From Latrodectus hesperus (taxonomy: Eukaryota > Arthropoda > Arachnida > Araneae > Theridiidae): a DNA stretch of 64,000 nt. The DNA lies in NCBI GenBank assembly GCA_037975125.1, contig CM075862.1, forward strand, positions 77,171,960 through 77,235,959, read 5' to 3'. A model generated the notes under the pieces. The model ran no database searches. It had not been told where the DNA came from and saw only the letters and a program-made list of their open reading frames with translations. A program made the position numbers and the translations under genes. Every line of letters begins with the position of its first letter. Position 1 is the first letter of the stretch. Shown here one piece after another: positions 23,542 to 35,195 of the stretch.

Positions 23542-25670
23542 TTAACAACAACACAGTTAATTTTCGGAATGGGTAACGGAATTATCAAGTTTAAAGTTTT
23601 GAACTCAAAAGAAAATTTTATCAAGACAGAAGAGGACGATCAGAAAAATGTAAGTTTTACATACCATGTCTTTAAATTAAACAATCAATATTATTCAAAT
23701 AAACAAGAATCATAAGGGCATTCACGACTGTTTAAATTAACAGAAAATTTTAAGTAAATGCATAGTCATTTTATTTACACTCCTCCGTTAATTCAAAGAT
23801 ATACTTTTCAGAGTTTTACAAACTTTTTGATGCAATATACATTATATATTTCCCTTCTAGAGGTCTATTTCCACTAGTACGTAACTATTTAACGTTGTAC
23901 AAATGTATAACGGCCCCTAAATATTTCTCTATCTGAAATTGAATTCACGCCGCTTTATTTCCACGATTGTACAGAAGTTTTAAAGACAATAAAGAAAAGT
24001 ACAAATTAAATTACAAATTTAAAAACAGTTGTTACACGTTATGAAAAATTATAACAGATATGAAACCCAGATTGCTTCGTGTAACGAAATAAAAACTCCA
24101 AATATTTACAATTAATGTGATGCGATATATAAATTAAGAAAAGCAATATCATTCAAACAATAAAAATAACATGCCAAACTTATTTTAAGCAGAAAGTGAT
24201 GACTTTATATACAGTAAAGGCCAGTTAGTTTTATAACTTCACATCAGATCATTACATAAGAAAGATTATTAATATTTTTCAGGTAGAACATTTCACATTT
24301 AATGACCAATAGTAAAAGCAATCAAATTTACCATAATGATTAGATTGAACTTTACAAATACTCATAATCTTGATATAAACAATGCACTGCTTTACCATTC
24401 TCTTTTACCGATTTACAAAGTCTGATTATGATGACAATATTGTCCTAGATATAATATTGTCAGAATTATTTTCATTTACTTTTGATTTTTCTCTTTAAGG
24501 AATTGAAGTTAAATAAAGAACTTAAACATAATTTTAAAAACAAAGTCAATTAGTAAGGTATACAAGTAAAATGAGTATGATATGAGAAATAGTTAAAAAA
24601 AGTTTATCTGTTTTGATTTCAGAGATACTTCTAATTCTGAAATTCACTATACAATTTCAAAATAATAACAAATAATGTTTAAAATATTGCATTTGTAAAC
24701 TGCATGTTTATTTTATTGTTTTTGCCAAATTATCCTTTTTGTTGTGTCAGAAGGATGCCATGAAATTTTCATCGAAAAATATATTATTTCAAAGGATAGA
24801 TTTTTTTATTATTTTACCAGAAACTCATCAATATTTAACTGAATAGGATTTTCAAAAGATCCACAAACATACAAAGAAATAAAAGTGCAAATTAATACAG
24901 TAAAAATTTCACTTCCTACGCGCGCAGAGAAAAAGAAAAAACACAAAACTATATAAAAACAGTACACAGAAAAATTCTCACTCGGAACCGGAAAGAGACT
25001 ATAAATGATTAACGGCGGGGGTATGAGATAAAAGTGTAAAAGAACAGTAACAAAACTCCAAATGCGTGACGTCGTTACGAGAGAAAAACTAACAAGAAGT
25101 GTAAAGGCAGCGTTGCCACAAAAGTAGAAGTAAAAAACGCTCATAATGCGTATACGCAACTCTCACCTCGGAGTAATCTCTTCCCAGAGGCAGAGTAATT
25201 ATTACTAATGGTTTGGAATGGTTTTGGAACTGCTGGGAAAGGAACGATTAGTAGAAAACTTCTCTAATGATCGTCGGCTTATTCTTCCGTAGACGAAACA
25301 GCATAGATTTGACAGACTACTTTTTTCAGGAAATGACGGACGAGAGAGAAAGATTTGTCAAGTCAAACATGAAAAATTACGAATGCGTATCTGATCTGAG
25401 ATTTTTCAACTGATAATCCATTTTTATCTCGTTCATAACTGGGACTGAACAAAGTAAAAATGTAGTCACATATAAAGGAAATTTCTCTGAAAAAAAAATT
25501 TATGGACGAGAATTGAAGAAAATAAAATGAAAATGAAGGACGATTATGTAAAATGTTAATTATCAGATTCAATAAAATTATAATATTAAATGCGTAAATA
25601 TATTAAACTCTAACTTATATTATTCTGAAAATAAAATTAACATTTTAATTACTCGTCCTTCATATATATA
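23542..25670. other. Non-coding stretch
   Basis: AT-rich; 24900-25340 is GC-richer and contains TGACGTCG (25067-25074). An open frame of 116 codons on the minus strand (24809-25159) is hydrophobic and unrecognisable, probably incidental. Confidence 0.5.
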
Positions 25671-25865
25671 TTGGGTTGTTCGGAAAATAATATCGTTTTT
25701 CATGAAAATGAAAAACGTTTAGTGAATAAATACTGTATGCATTGCATATTGTTCATTCTAATCCAATAGCTTTCCATTTTTCTGGTAGTAGCACGATTTC
25801 ACACTCATAAATGGTTGGTTTTTACTAGCAAAAAGCTTATCCAAGTGGGAAAAATACTTGTGTTG
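25671..25865 (-). mobile_element. Mariner 3'-end remnant
   Basis: Starts TTGGGTTGTTCGGAAAATAA, a mariner-type terminus preceded by TA. On the minus strand the inner part gives fragments such as the C-terminal end of a mariner transposase (QPFMSVKSCYYQKNGK-like, the decayed form of the final helix region) followed by a stop. No right end is present, so it is a truncated copy. It abuts a Penelope-type 5' arm. Confidence 0.65.
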
Positions 25866-25884
25866 TGTATGGCACTTGTATCAT

Positions 25885-26392
25885 GTATTTTTCTACTGTA
25901 TGTACTTTCTATATGTATTTTTCTACAGTATTCATTTTTTTCTACTGTACTTATGTTTCATCTATTGTGAGTATTTTTACTTTTCTGCATACATATTTAT
26001 TCTAATTTCTTAATTAAGTTCTTTTAATACGAGCACTCTTCGGGGGAATTGCTCGAAGATATTTAGACATTTGTCCTTCGAGCATGTCAGAAAAGAGTGT
26101 TCATTTTGGATAGCTGGCCATCTCCCTGGTGATGAAGACGTGGTCCCTATGCCTTTTTCTTGTCATTTGCATCATATATTTTAGTATTTTTCCAATTTTA
26201 TATTTCAGGTTTCAATATTTTTCATGTTTTCTCTTATTTATATAGGCATATCTTTCTTTAGCTGCTTTTGCGCTGGCTAGATTTCCTATAATATGTGTGT
26301 ATTGTAGTTCCTATTTTATTGCATTATATTTTCAGTATTGTATTTATTACTTTATAATTATATATATTTTTTGCTTTATATATATATATAAT
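25885..26392 (-). mobile_element. Solo 5' arm of the Penelope-like element
   Basis: Closely matches the reverse arm at 59985-60372 and, inverted, the arm at 56190-56735: shared words include ATTTAGACATTTGTCCTTCG and ATAGCTGGCCATCTCCCT. This copy extends further upstream than the arm at 60372, showing that the latter is truncated by a (TA)n tract. No reverse-transcriptase sequence accompanies it. Confidence 0.8.
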
Positions 26393-26451
26393 CTGCAGCG
26401 ACAGTCAATGTATAATGGTTCAAATTAATGTCATTAGAGTACAAATAATCG

Positions 26452-26452
<1 letters not shown>

Positions 26453-26516
<64 letters not shown>
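26453..26516. repeat. (TA)n microsatellite
   Basis: About 60 bp of uninterrupted TA. Confidence 0.97.
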
Positions 26517-26518
<2 letters not shown>

Positions 26519-27139
26519 CCAGCTTGTCAGGTTCCAGGTTTTGATTTTGTACAATAGGAAAGTAAACATAAGTAAATAAGTATAGGTGAAAAACATATTT
26601 TGTTTATATACTGAGAGTCTAATACATTTTTATTATGTTTTTTTTTTTAAGTATTTAAGGTAAAAGAATATGTAAAAATGAAAATAATTCTGTTAATAAT
26701 TAGAATTGAATAATAATTTCATGCATGAAAAAAAATCGTGATATACATATTTTCTTTTAATACTTTAAATATAGCATATTTATTAGCGATCGGCAGATAA
26801 CAAAATAGCCATTTTATTGATTTGGAATATAAAATTCAGTCACAAAATTAGTTTTCTCAGTAAATATTTTATGTTTTACTGATGAGTTTGAGAAAAATTT
26901 GACTACAAAAACACGAACTTTATATTTAAAAAACTTCAATTGGATTTTTAATATTATACTGTGAGACTGTTATACATACAGTCAGTTGAATAAATTGTAC
27001 GAATTTAATATCACAATTTGAATATTTTAATAATATTGCATTATACAATAGTTTTAGATGAAAAATAGTACATTTCATCACGGTTTAGCTTGTTAACTGT
27101 TAACGATGTTAAAGCTCAACGATACACGTATCCTCCATA
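26517..27139. other. Non-coding AT-rich stretch
   Basis: Nothing recognised. Confidence 0.6.
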
Positions 27140-27262
27140 TAGTGGCTAATTACACTAAAATCTACAATTTATTATGGCTTCAAAACTATAAAAAATAATT
27201 AATTCCGAGGTGAGAATCGAAATCACAATCAACTGAACCGAAACTTGGAGCATTTAGCACTC
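27140..27262 (-). mobile_element. Decayed SINE family F copy
   Basis: GGCTAATTACACTAAAATC, then CGAGGTGAGAATCGAAATC (degenerate B-box complement), then a gapped A-box side. Weak but in the right order and orientation. Confidence 0.5.
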
Positions 27263-27296
27263 CGCAGTCAATTCAATTGGGACTATCATATATTAT

Positions 27297-27685
27297 ATTG
27301 TTGTTGCTTATGTCACTTGGACAAGCCAAGCTCGCTATGCCTTTGTCTGTGAGAATTAAGTCAAGAGAGAGCGTCTTTCGTTTGGATCAGAGCACCACGA
27401 AGGTGAAAAAGCACGACTTTGCTCTTTTTAAGGTGCCTCGTAACTTTGAACCACGGTTAGGTGACGAGGCCACACCTGAGCTGTCACCCTCCTCTCCACA
27501 CCAGCGGAAGGACTTTGAAAGTCACATATTAACGTGGATACGTCCCCAACCCACGGAGTTCCAGCAACCCAGTGAAGGAGAGTACACCGTGGTCACCCTC
27601 CCAACCACTGCCCGCGGCAAATGCTGCTTCACTTTGCTGAGCTTACGAGAAGCGGCGTGAGGCTACTGAGCCACTGGAGCTCAGG
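27297..27685 (-). mobile_element. SINE family D (5S rRNA-derived head)
   Basis: Best copy for the 5S match. On the minus strand the head has TTCTCGT, ten bases, then AAGTGAAGCA, later CGGGCAGTGGTTGGGAGGG and GTGACC: the same words and spacing as in 5S rRNA. The tail ends CATAAGCAACAACAA. Target-site duplication ATATATTAT at 27288-27296 and 27686-27694. The long open frame through it (27277-27660, plus) is antisense to the SINE and recurs in the other copies; it is not a gene. Confidence 0.9.
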
Positions 27686-27838
27686 ATATATTATTGTTTA
27701 TAGTAATCCATACGATTGTTTTTTCCATTAAAAATATCTAATGTAGAAATTATTTTCGTAAGCAAACTAAAACATCACCGGATATAAGCACTAATGTGAG
27801 AAGGGGATAACCACCATGCAGCGAAATAAGTAAACGCA

Positions 27839-28067
27839 TGGGCGCTCCGTGGCTGAGTGGTCAAAGTGTCACTCCGCTAATCGCTTGAGAGCGTAGGAGT
27901 GTGGGTTCGATTCCCACCGTGGCCCTGGGTGTTTTCTTCGTTATTCTTCTGTGGTTGTACATCAGTCATTGCGCTATTTGTCCTATTATCGACGAAGACT
28001 TACAAGCGGATCTCAAGAATCAAGCATACAAGTCTGAATATATGTAATGTAATAAATAAATAAATAA
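27839..28067 (+). mobile_element. SINE family B (tRNA-Ser-like head)
   Basis: Head GGGCGCTCCGTGGCTGAGTG, B-box GGTTCGATTCCC, (AAATA)n tail. Perfect 15-bp target-site duplication AAATAAGTAAACGCA at 27824-27838 and 28068-28082. Confidence 0.93.
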
Positions 28068-28082
28068 AAATAAGTAAACGCA

Positions 28083-28863
28083 AAAAAAAAAAACGAACAG
28101 ATAAACAAATATTAAAAAAATAATCACACGTTCCTTGAATCAAATTCAAATTTTTATGAAAAACATATAAAATATCTTAATGTTGGTAAAAAGAAAATCT
28201 ATAACAGCTTAAGTTCATTTATTTAAAATTTGCAGGGATTTCCACAGCAGAAAGAAACCCCTCATTTGTGATGGACAAGTTAACAGTATGGAATAAACCC
28301 GAACACCATAAAACATCTTCATATAATATGTATTTGCGTAAAGCTTGTGTCATAAAGTAACTTGAGGCGTAAGATGCGCCAAGAATTCGCGATAAAGCGG
28401 GTGGCAACGGAACCCCGGAGAGAAATAGGTCTTCATATTTTATCTTCAGACAGAGTGAATCTTTTAATTTTTTGGGCACCTTTCCACACACGAGGACGAA
28501 AAAATTCAGGAACGTTACTTGGCTGTAACACATGGAACAAACTCAAAAATCTACAATCCACAGTAAGCAAAGGATAAAACCAGTCTGTCTCTATATTTGA
28601 ACGTCATTATTATTTATTTTTTCCGCACATACCCCCCCCCCACTTCATTAGTCTGGTACCAGACAGATTAAAAGTGAAACTATTCATAATTTGAAATGCA
28701 CCGAAATAGCCTACAAAATTCTTATGAAGTAAAAAGTTATTTATAAAAAAAATATGCAATTTATACAAAATTTTTCTCAATTTTGTATCACTATTATTGA
28801 AATATTGTCTAACTAGGCCTACTGAATTTAGGGAGTTAGATTTGATTTGTTTGTCGCTGAGTG
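28083..28863. other. Non-coding stretch
   Basis: 28230-28560 is GC-richer, with a minus-strand open frame of 104 codons that matches nothing recognised. No element ends seen. Confidence 0.45.
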
Positions 28864-29013
28864 GTCATTTTTTCCACACGAGGGTTAATTAGTCAGGGAC
28901 CTACAGTTTTAAGTGTATTCTGAACTACTAACAACATACAAATCTAAAACGGGATTCGAACTCACGATCTATTGAAGCCCAGAGCATTAACGGTTCGACT
29001 GTCAACTCAGCGA
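28864..29013 (-). mobile_element. SINE family F copy
   Basis: Tail-side word CACACGAGGGTTAATTAG, then CTACAGTTTTAAGTG, B-box complement GGATTCGAACTCACGATCT, and A-box side AACGGTTCGACTGTCAACTC. About 210 bp from the next F copy in the same orientation. Confidence 0.82.
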
Positions 29014-29222
29014 ATTTAAGAGAATTGTCAAGAATTTCAATGTCCTATAGCCTTCTTCTCATATTCACATTTGAAAAAAAATAATGATTTGAAGCAAAAT
29101 TTAAATTATCGACAAACGGTACTGGAATAATCTATAAAAGTATTTGCGGAAATCGTCTGCTAGAAACAATTTTTTAAAAAAATTTTCCATATCAGAACAG
29201 AATAAACGATTTCTTCACTTGC

Positions 29223-29387
29223 TTGCTTCACGGTCATTTTTTGCACACGAGGGCTAATTAGACCGAGACCTACGGTTTAAAGTGGATTCCGAACCACTAC
29301 AAACATCCATGCCCAAGGTGGGATTCGAACCCACGAACTGTTGAACCGAAGGCCAGAGCGCTAACCATTCGACTGCCAGCTCGGCGC
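29223..29387 (-). mobile_element. SINE family F, best copy
   Basis: The clearest copy: TGCACACGAGGGCTAATTAG at the tail side, B-box complement GGATTCGAACCCACGAACT, A-box complement CGCTAACCATTCGACTGCC. Flanks TTCTTCACTTGC (29211-29222) and TTCTTCATTTGC (29388-29399) are a 12-bp target-site duplication with one mismatch, consistent with an older insertion. Confidence 0.88.
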
Positions 29388-29399
29388 TTCTTCATTTGC

Positions 29400-29901
29400 A
29401 TTTTGTTTTCATGAGAGAAACGCTACCAACCTCAGTCACATTAAAACTTCAACAATATATATTTCAAAGCAAATTTAGGGTAAATATAAACCTTGAAACA
29501 TTTATCTAATAGGAAATAAAAATAAATATTAAAAGAACGAAAGAACATAAATCGCGTGCGCAAGTAGTATGGAAAAAATCAATGTGATATGAAATCGGTT
29601 GTTAGTTACGAATTTCTTCCATCAGTGGAGAGGGAAATTTGAAATTCCCTACCAAAGGAACAAGATTCTAGAAAAAAGCCAAAATAATGTTAAATCTCAT
29701 TTATTTTCACAAAAAAAGACTTATTTACAATCCAGTTACCCAGTACTTCGAAAATTCCCAAAATTCAGTGACGTTTTTATATTTGCAGTATTGAATAAAA
29801 TATATACAGTATTATAAGAATCATATTTCCAAAAGTAAAAAAATTAAAAAAAGAAAGAAGATATTTTGATAAAACAATCGGAATTTGTAATTGTTATATA
29901 T

Positions 29902-29988
<87 letters not shown>

Positions 29989-30837
29989 ATACAGATATAA
30001 TTAAAACATTTCAGATATAGCAAATCCATCCATTTTATATATCTACAAAAATATTAACATTAAAATTTATTTTTTTGCACACAATAAAGTTGTAATTATA
30101 CAAGAAGAGGATAATCAGTAAACAAAATGCAGAAACAAACTGCTTAAAAATATAAAACATCAAAATAGAAAATATTAGATGCAGACAATTCTATTTTTTT
30201 AATATTAAATATTTTAAAATAGAAATTTTTCATGTTATTGTTGTCATCATTTCTATAATCCCAGATGGTGCAACTTTCTACATCCCATAAATCTAAAATT
30301 ACATATATTATTGAAACCTTTAAATGATTTGCGCATTTTTTTTAATTCCTCAATCGATAACATTATTCGGAAGAAATAAATATAAAATAAAAAAAACATT
30401 TCTGTAATCCGAACTTAAAGATATATCTTATGTCTTCGTATGATTTTTCGTCTTCTTTTAACGATTATTTTGTTTATCACGTTTACTGATTATATAAATT
30501 CAATTATAATCTAAAATATAAGATAAGTTATTCAATACCCAAAGCTCTAAAATTGGTTATTATTGCAGCGAATATTTTTAATAATATATTAGGTGAGGTC
30601 ATAGAAAGTCAGTAGACTGCATTTTGTGTTCTAAACACTTAGAACTAATAAAATTTCATATTTTTCAAGTTCATCTAATTCTGAACATAAAGTCAAGCAC
30701 CAGCGCCAGTGCAAAGTACTTGGAAGCGAAACCAACAGAAAGTGCTAGCGATTTAAGGGTTCAGAGAGGCCCAAACATTGATGATTGCTTAATATTTCTT
30801 GACCTAACCAGATCTTCGAGCAATGAAACACATTTTA
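29400..30837. other. Non-coding stretch with a (TA)n tract
   Basis: AT-rich with no gene recognised; (TA)n occupies about 29905-29985. Confidence 0.6.
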
Positions 30838-30839
30838 TA

Positions 30840-31606
30840 TTAGGTTGGGAAATAAGTTCGTAGCGTTTTTACCAAAGACTTTTATTTAAACCAAAAACAA
30901 TAACTATATCAATAAGTTAATCTATTATACGTTCGCTGTTGCTGTTTACAACCTTTTCCCACCTCTCGACCCATTTGTTGATGCCGTTCCGCCAAAAATC
31001 GCCTGGTCTAGTGTCAAAGAAGTTGTTGAGCCAGTTTTTAAGGACCTCTTGGTGCACTGGGAAATGCTCGAAAAGAATGCCACATTCAACGAGGAGCTCT
31101 ACATTGTCCAGCTACACCGCGTGAATGAGGCTATTCAACTGAAAAGTCCTGATCGACATGGTCAAACCATACTCCTTCACAACAACGTCAGGCCCCATGT
31201 TGCACAAGTCATCAAAGCTGCACTCCAAGAGCTCGAATGCGAAATTGGATCTTGCACCATTAAACACAACCAACCAATCGAATGGGAGGGAGGTCTTTTA
31301 GCATCCGCCGTATTCTCCGGACCTTGCACAGACCGATTACCATCTTTTCCGCTCCTTGTCAAACCATATGAAGATACGCGTTACCTTCGATAATAAAAAG
31401 GTCCTTAAAAACTAGCTCAACAACTTCTTTGACACCAGGCCAGGCGATTTTTGGCGGAACGGCATCAACAAATGGGTCGAGAGATGGGAAGAGGTGATAA
31501 ACAGCAACGGCGAATATATAAATGATTAATTTATTGATACGATTATTGTTTTTTGTTTAAATAAAAGTCTTTGGTAAAAACGCTACGAACTTATTTCCCA
31601 ACCTAA
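30840..31606 (+). mobile_element. Fold-back mariner (inverted duplication of its 3' end)
   Basis: Both ends read TTAGGTTGGGAAATAAG inward, flanked by TA at 30838-30839 and 31607-31608. The two ends are inverted repeats not of the usual ~30 bp but of about 208 bp (30840-31047 against 31399-31606, roughly nine in ten bases identical). The right arm contains the transposase C-terminus, 3' untranslated region and terminal repeat; the left arm is the same sequence inverted, replacing the 5' part of a mariner. The element thus keeps two transposase-recognition ends but no N-terminal half. Confidence 0.9.
31050..31529 (+). pseudogene. Mariner transposase C-terminal half, broken
   Basis: The region reads YIVQLHRVNEAIQLK, then ILLHNNVRPHVAQVIKAAL, where mariner transposases have the second catalytic Asp (HDN); here it is Asn. 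A frame change and lost segment follow; DYHLFRSLSNHM (third catalytic Asp region) and DFWRNGINKWVERWEEVINS resume in another frame and end at the stop 31527-31529. Part lies in the right arm of the fold-back. The N-terminal DNA-binding domain and first Asp are absent. Not functional. Confidence 0.85.
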
Positions 31607-31701
31607 TATTTAAACAGAAACAAGAAAGTAACCCGTTCACCAACTGATAAATATACATCAGATTTACTCTTCACATCATATCATTTATTTATTTTTATAA
31701 T

Positions 31702-33084
31702 TGAAGGGTTTGCTGCAAAAAGGAGGTAGCTCCATCCCATAGCTGTTGGGAGTTATAAACACTTTCTTGTGCCAAAAAAAACTCTTTTATTTGGCACCAA
31801 AAGGATGCAGCTCCAATCGTTATTTCCAGAGTTATTCAAGAGATGGAGCTGCTTGTCTTGTTAGTTTGTAGCAAGAGAGCGGTAGCTCCTGGAGCTACGT
31901 CTTTGTTACCCCAGACGACTGACGAGTTTTGTTTACAGGGAGGTTAACTATTACAGGGAGGCATCATTATATGCACTCAGTGATGAGTGAAGATATAAAA
32001 GTTCTATAGCTATTCTCGGATAACTGCGTATCCCAAAACAAAAATCACGCTTTGACACAGTATCTATTTTTCTTGTTAAAAGTGGTCGTCTGAATACAGT
32101 CTTTCATAGATTCCCAGAACCGGGTCATAGTTTTATGCATTGTGATCGAGCTTTCGGAAACATTGAAAAGCGCATGAGGAAAGTAGAAAGAGTGTTTGTC
32201 CCAAGAGAATATACGCGCATTATAGAAAAGACGTGTAAAAAGTTTACTGTGACGGAAGTTACTCAAGAAATGATTTTTAACTTCTCAAGTTATTTTATTA
32301 AAAGGTTCACATATTAAAAGGTTTCTTCCTTAAAACCCTTCACATCATTTCTAATGGTAGCAAAAGGGAAAAGTTTTTAATAACAAAATTTAGGGTTTTC
32401 ACTTATGAAATATCCCACATCAATGCAGGAAACATCTTAGCTAGTGAAAGTGTTGGAATACTGTGTAACAAAACAGTAAGAATGTTCAACATCCAAAACA
32501 GTACCCCTATAATGTTGAACAACCTTCAACAAGCATACACCAACCACCTACCACTCAAGGCTGCAAAATATAAAGATGTGATGGACCTTGTCCGAAAATA
32601 CGTCGCACAAAATGATATGTGGTTCTAAAATCGACTACAGCCAGACAACGCACCTGATGACCCAGATGTTAACAGAAGGAGAATGTGACGATTGAAATGA
32701 TGTTATTTTCTGTTTGTAAGACCAATAATTTTGCTGTACTTTATTCTCAGTTTTCTTTGAATAAAAAATACATAATAATAGTACATTCTATTTATTTTTA
32801 CACCTTTTTCCAAGACATAACATATTCCCCCATTCCTCATATTCCATTCTTTTGAGCAAAAAAGAGGTAGCTCCAAGGATCATCCACGTACCACCAACAT
32901 TTGGATGATATTTTTTGAATGAAAATACTGTTCTAATGTGTAAACTTCATAATTGAAAGTAAGCAATAACAATATTTTTACATAACTTAAAATTTAAATT
33001 TTTTAAACGTTTTTTTTTTTTTTTTTTTGGTTTTCCAAAAACTGGGAAAACTGGAGCTACCTCCTTTTTGCAGCAAACCCTTCA
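31702..33084 (+). mobile_element. 32-bp-TIR DNA transposon with subterminal repeats
   Basis: Perfect 32-bp terminal inverted repeats at 31702-31733 and 33053-33084 (beginning TGAAGGGTTTGCTGCAAAAA). The word GGTAGCTCC or its complement recurs subterminally: near 31726, 31882, 32866 and 33053, with related AGCTCC words near 31806 and 31844. A target-site duplication could not be fixed because the flanking AATT is self-complementary. Inside is a transposase remnant (see next entry). Superfamily unresolved; subterminal repeats recall CACTA-like elements, but the end is not CACTA. Confidence 0.8.
32019..32688 (+). pseudogene. Transposase remnant of the DNCxxQNKN type
   Basis: Reading frames, with shifts, give DNCVSQNKNHALTQYLFFLL, then FHRFPEPGHSFMHCDRAFG, then VERVFVPREYTRII, TEVTQEMIFNF, and after stops a C-terminal stretch AAKYKDVMDLVRKYV with MWF, ending at 32686-32688. 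This order of motifs is familiar from a large group of arthropod and cnidarian transposon proteins (the DUF7869-like group, my best match from memory). The D-N-C and C-D-R segments probably carry acidic catalytic residues (inference). Only the C-terminal part remains; several frameshifts and stops make it non-functional. Confidence 0.6.
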
Positions 33085-34849
33085 ATTTAAAAATATCAAT
33101 GTTCAAATGCACATCCTACATGAAAATAAATCAACAATCAAATTCGTTTCATTATATCTAACTTTTAAATAAATCTATATAAAATTAATTGACAGAATAT
33201 TATACACTTATACAAAGAACTGATTGAGCATCAGTTGAAATTTCAGTTTATGTTGTTACATCCATTAAAACAATATTTTTTTTAAAAAAAATTAATAATT
33301 TTTAAAAAACAAAAACACAATCTTTTTTTAAAAAAAAATAATAAATGAATATATTTAGACATTCTGTTTTACAGGACTGTGTCGCGTTCTCTTATTTTCA
33401 ATTCCTTTACAAGTAAGGTCAAATTCCTTTTTTAGACAACTGTCGCAGATGCATGGACGAAACAAAGCGTAAAATTGTGTTCTACCCATCCTTTTCAAAG
33501 AATAATGACAGGCATTAAGAAATCGCATCGTAAAAGAAGGCAGGTGGAGCATTAAAAACAGCCAGAATACGAGATGGGGTTAAGATACCAGTCTAGCAGA
33601 CGACATTAGTGGAAATAAATGTACGGCAGCAGAGAAAAAATATCTCATTCAGAGACCTAAACGAAGACAATAGGTTTCTTCTTGAATTCTGAAGATTTTA
33701 ATCCAGGCGAATAATATCAGAATTCCAAAATAAAGATGGAAGAATACAATAAAACTAAACGATTTTTATAATGGCCGATTAAATTTGAAAAATTTCATTC
33801 TTTACAATTTACAGTCCATTAGCTATTTTAAAACATAATTTTAAAAAACACATAGGTTATTGGCATATAAAATTAATTAATCCAGTTCCATTAGATTAAT
33901 TCACATTAGGCAATAATAACTCAATTTCAGAAAAAGAACGGATAACAGAACAAGTATTTTTTAGTAATTTAAGTCAAGGTATGTACCAGAACTGAATTTC
34001 ATTTTACAAGACTTTGCTTCATCTACACGATTTTGTATTAGTCTTATCTATTTGACACAAAACAAAAACACAAATGACTTTAGTATTCAGAGCACTGATA
34101 CATTCAGTAAACACGGAACAAGCTTTATATTATCATGAAAAAACTTCTATAAACATTCTTATTTATCATCAACGTAGAGAAATGCGAAAACTTTATAATA
34201 ATAAAATTTTAATTTTATAAACACGTTCTACGATTAAATGTCAGAAAATTTAACCTGACTTTGATGAAGTTGGTATTCTAAGACAGACAGCAGAAGATGA
34301 ATTAATATAAATAAAAATATTTCCCTTTTTTAAGAGAGATGTTTTCTCAAAACAATATAAGAGCGCGGCTAAAAGCAATTAACTTACAACCGTTCTGCCA
34401 TTACCATAGCAACAGCGAGGCCATCCCGCAAGAAACGTGACTGGATTGTCGGCATGAAAATATTGGCAAACGATTATCGCATAAATTTTCATTTTCAAAC
34501 AATTGAAAGCAGCCGAAAAAACTTTTTCAAAAAAAGAGAAAAAATCTCAAAAGCAATAAGCTGATATTTTTTTTAATCGAATAAGTTTATTAAAAAAAAA
34601 TAGCTGAATGAAAATCTAAACGATTAAAGTTTTCAAACACAAATAGTGCATTTTCTTTCCAGAAGAAAGTCAGGAGTATTTTAAATAATGAAAAGTAATG
34701 AATTGGACGGCAAAAATATTTTATGAAATATTGTAAATCCAAATTGGAAATTATTTGATTAAAAGTATGTAAAAATATTAGAATTATAAAGTACTTTAAT
34801 ACTCTTTAAAATACATTTCACACATTTTATTGGAAATGATTTACATTTT
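33085..34849. other. Non-coding stretch
   Basis: AT-rich with no gene recognised. 34380-34450 is GC-richer and includes CCATAGCAAC, an X-box half. A minus-strand open frame at 33355-33552 is unrecognised. Confidence 0.5.
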
Positions 34850-34860
34850 ATTGATAAAGT

Positions 34861-35184
34861 GCCGACCGATGGCTGAGTGGTTAGCGTTCCTGACTCCTGA
34901 GCTGTGGGTTCCGGGTTCGAATCCCGGTTCGGGCATGGATGTTTCTTTCCTTAACTGTTTTCTCTGTGTTTCTGTCCTTTCTTCTATGATGTGTGTATGA
35001 TGTGGTATGAATGTGGCCCACACTATAAACGAGTTTGTGGTGGTATGGCGCGGGTAACGCTACTCGCCCGTGAATTGGTTCACAGGTGCCCGCTGGGTAA
35101 CGATAAATGAGTAGCAGTTTCTGGCCTTGTTGTGGCATAGGGTTCATCACCCAAGTGTGCCCGCCATTGGATAAATAAAAAAAT
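34861..35184 (+). mobile_element. SINE family A, full length
   Basis: Starts GCCGACCGATGGCTGAGTGG; B-box GGGTTCGAATCCC; ends with GCCCGCCATTGG and an A-rich tail. Perfect 11-bp target-site duplication ATTGATAAAGT at 34850-34860 and 35185-35195. Confidence 0.93.
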
Positions 35185-35195
35185 ATTGATAAAGT

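Noticed and set aside
24809..25159. Membrane protein of 116 codons
   Set aside because: Hydrophobic frame from an AT-rich strand; no start context, motif or family match.
27277..27660. 127-codon protein-coding gene, with similar frames at 43060-43359 and 44763-45119
   Set aside because: All three frames are antisense reading through SINE family D copies and share only the SINE sequence.
28219..28533. 104-codon minus-strand gene
   Set aside because: No family match and an overlapping open frame on the other strand; treated as incidental.
31700..33090. piggyBac or Kolobok element because of nearby TTAA-like flanks
   Set aside because: Flanks read AATT-GAAGGG and CCCTTC-AATT; no TTAA duplication, and the protein remnant is not of those families.
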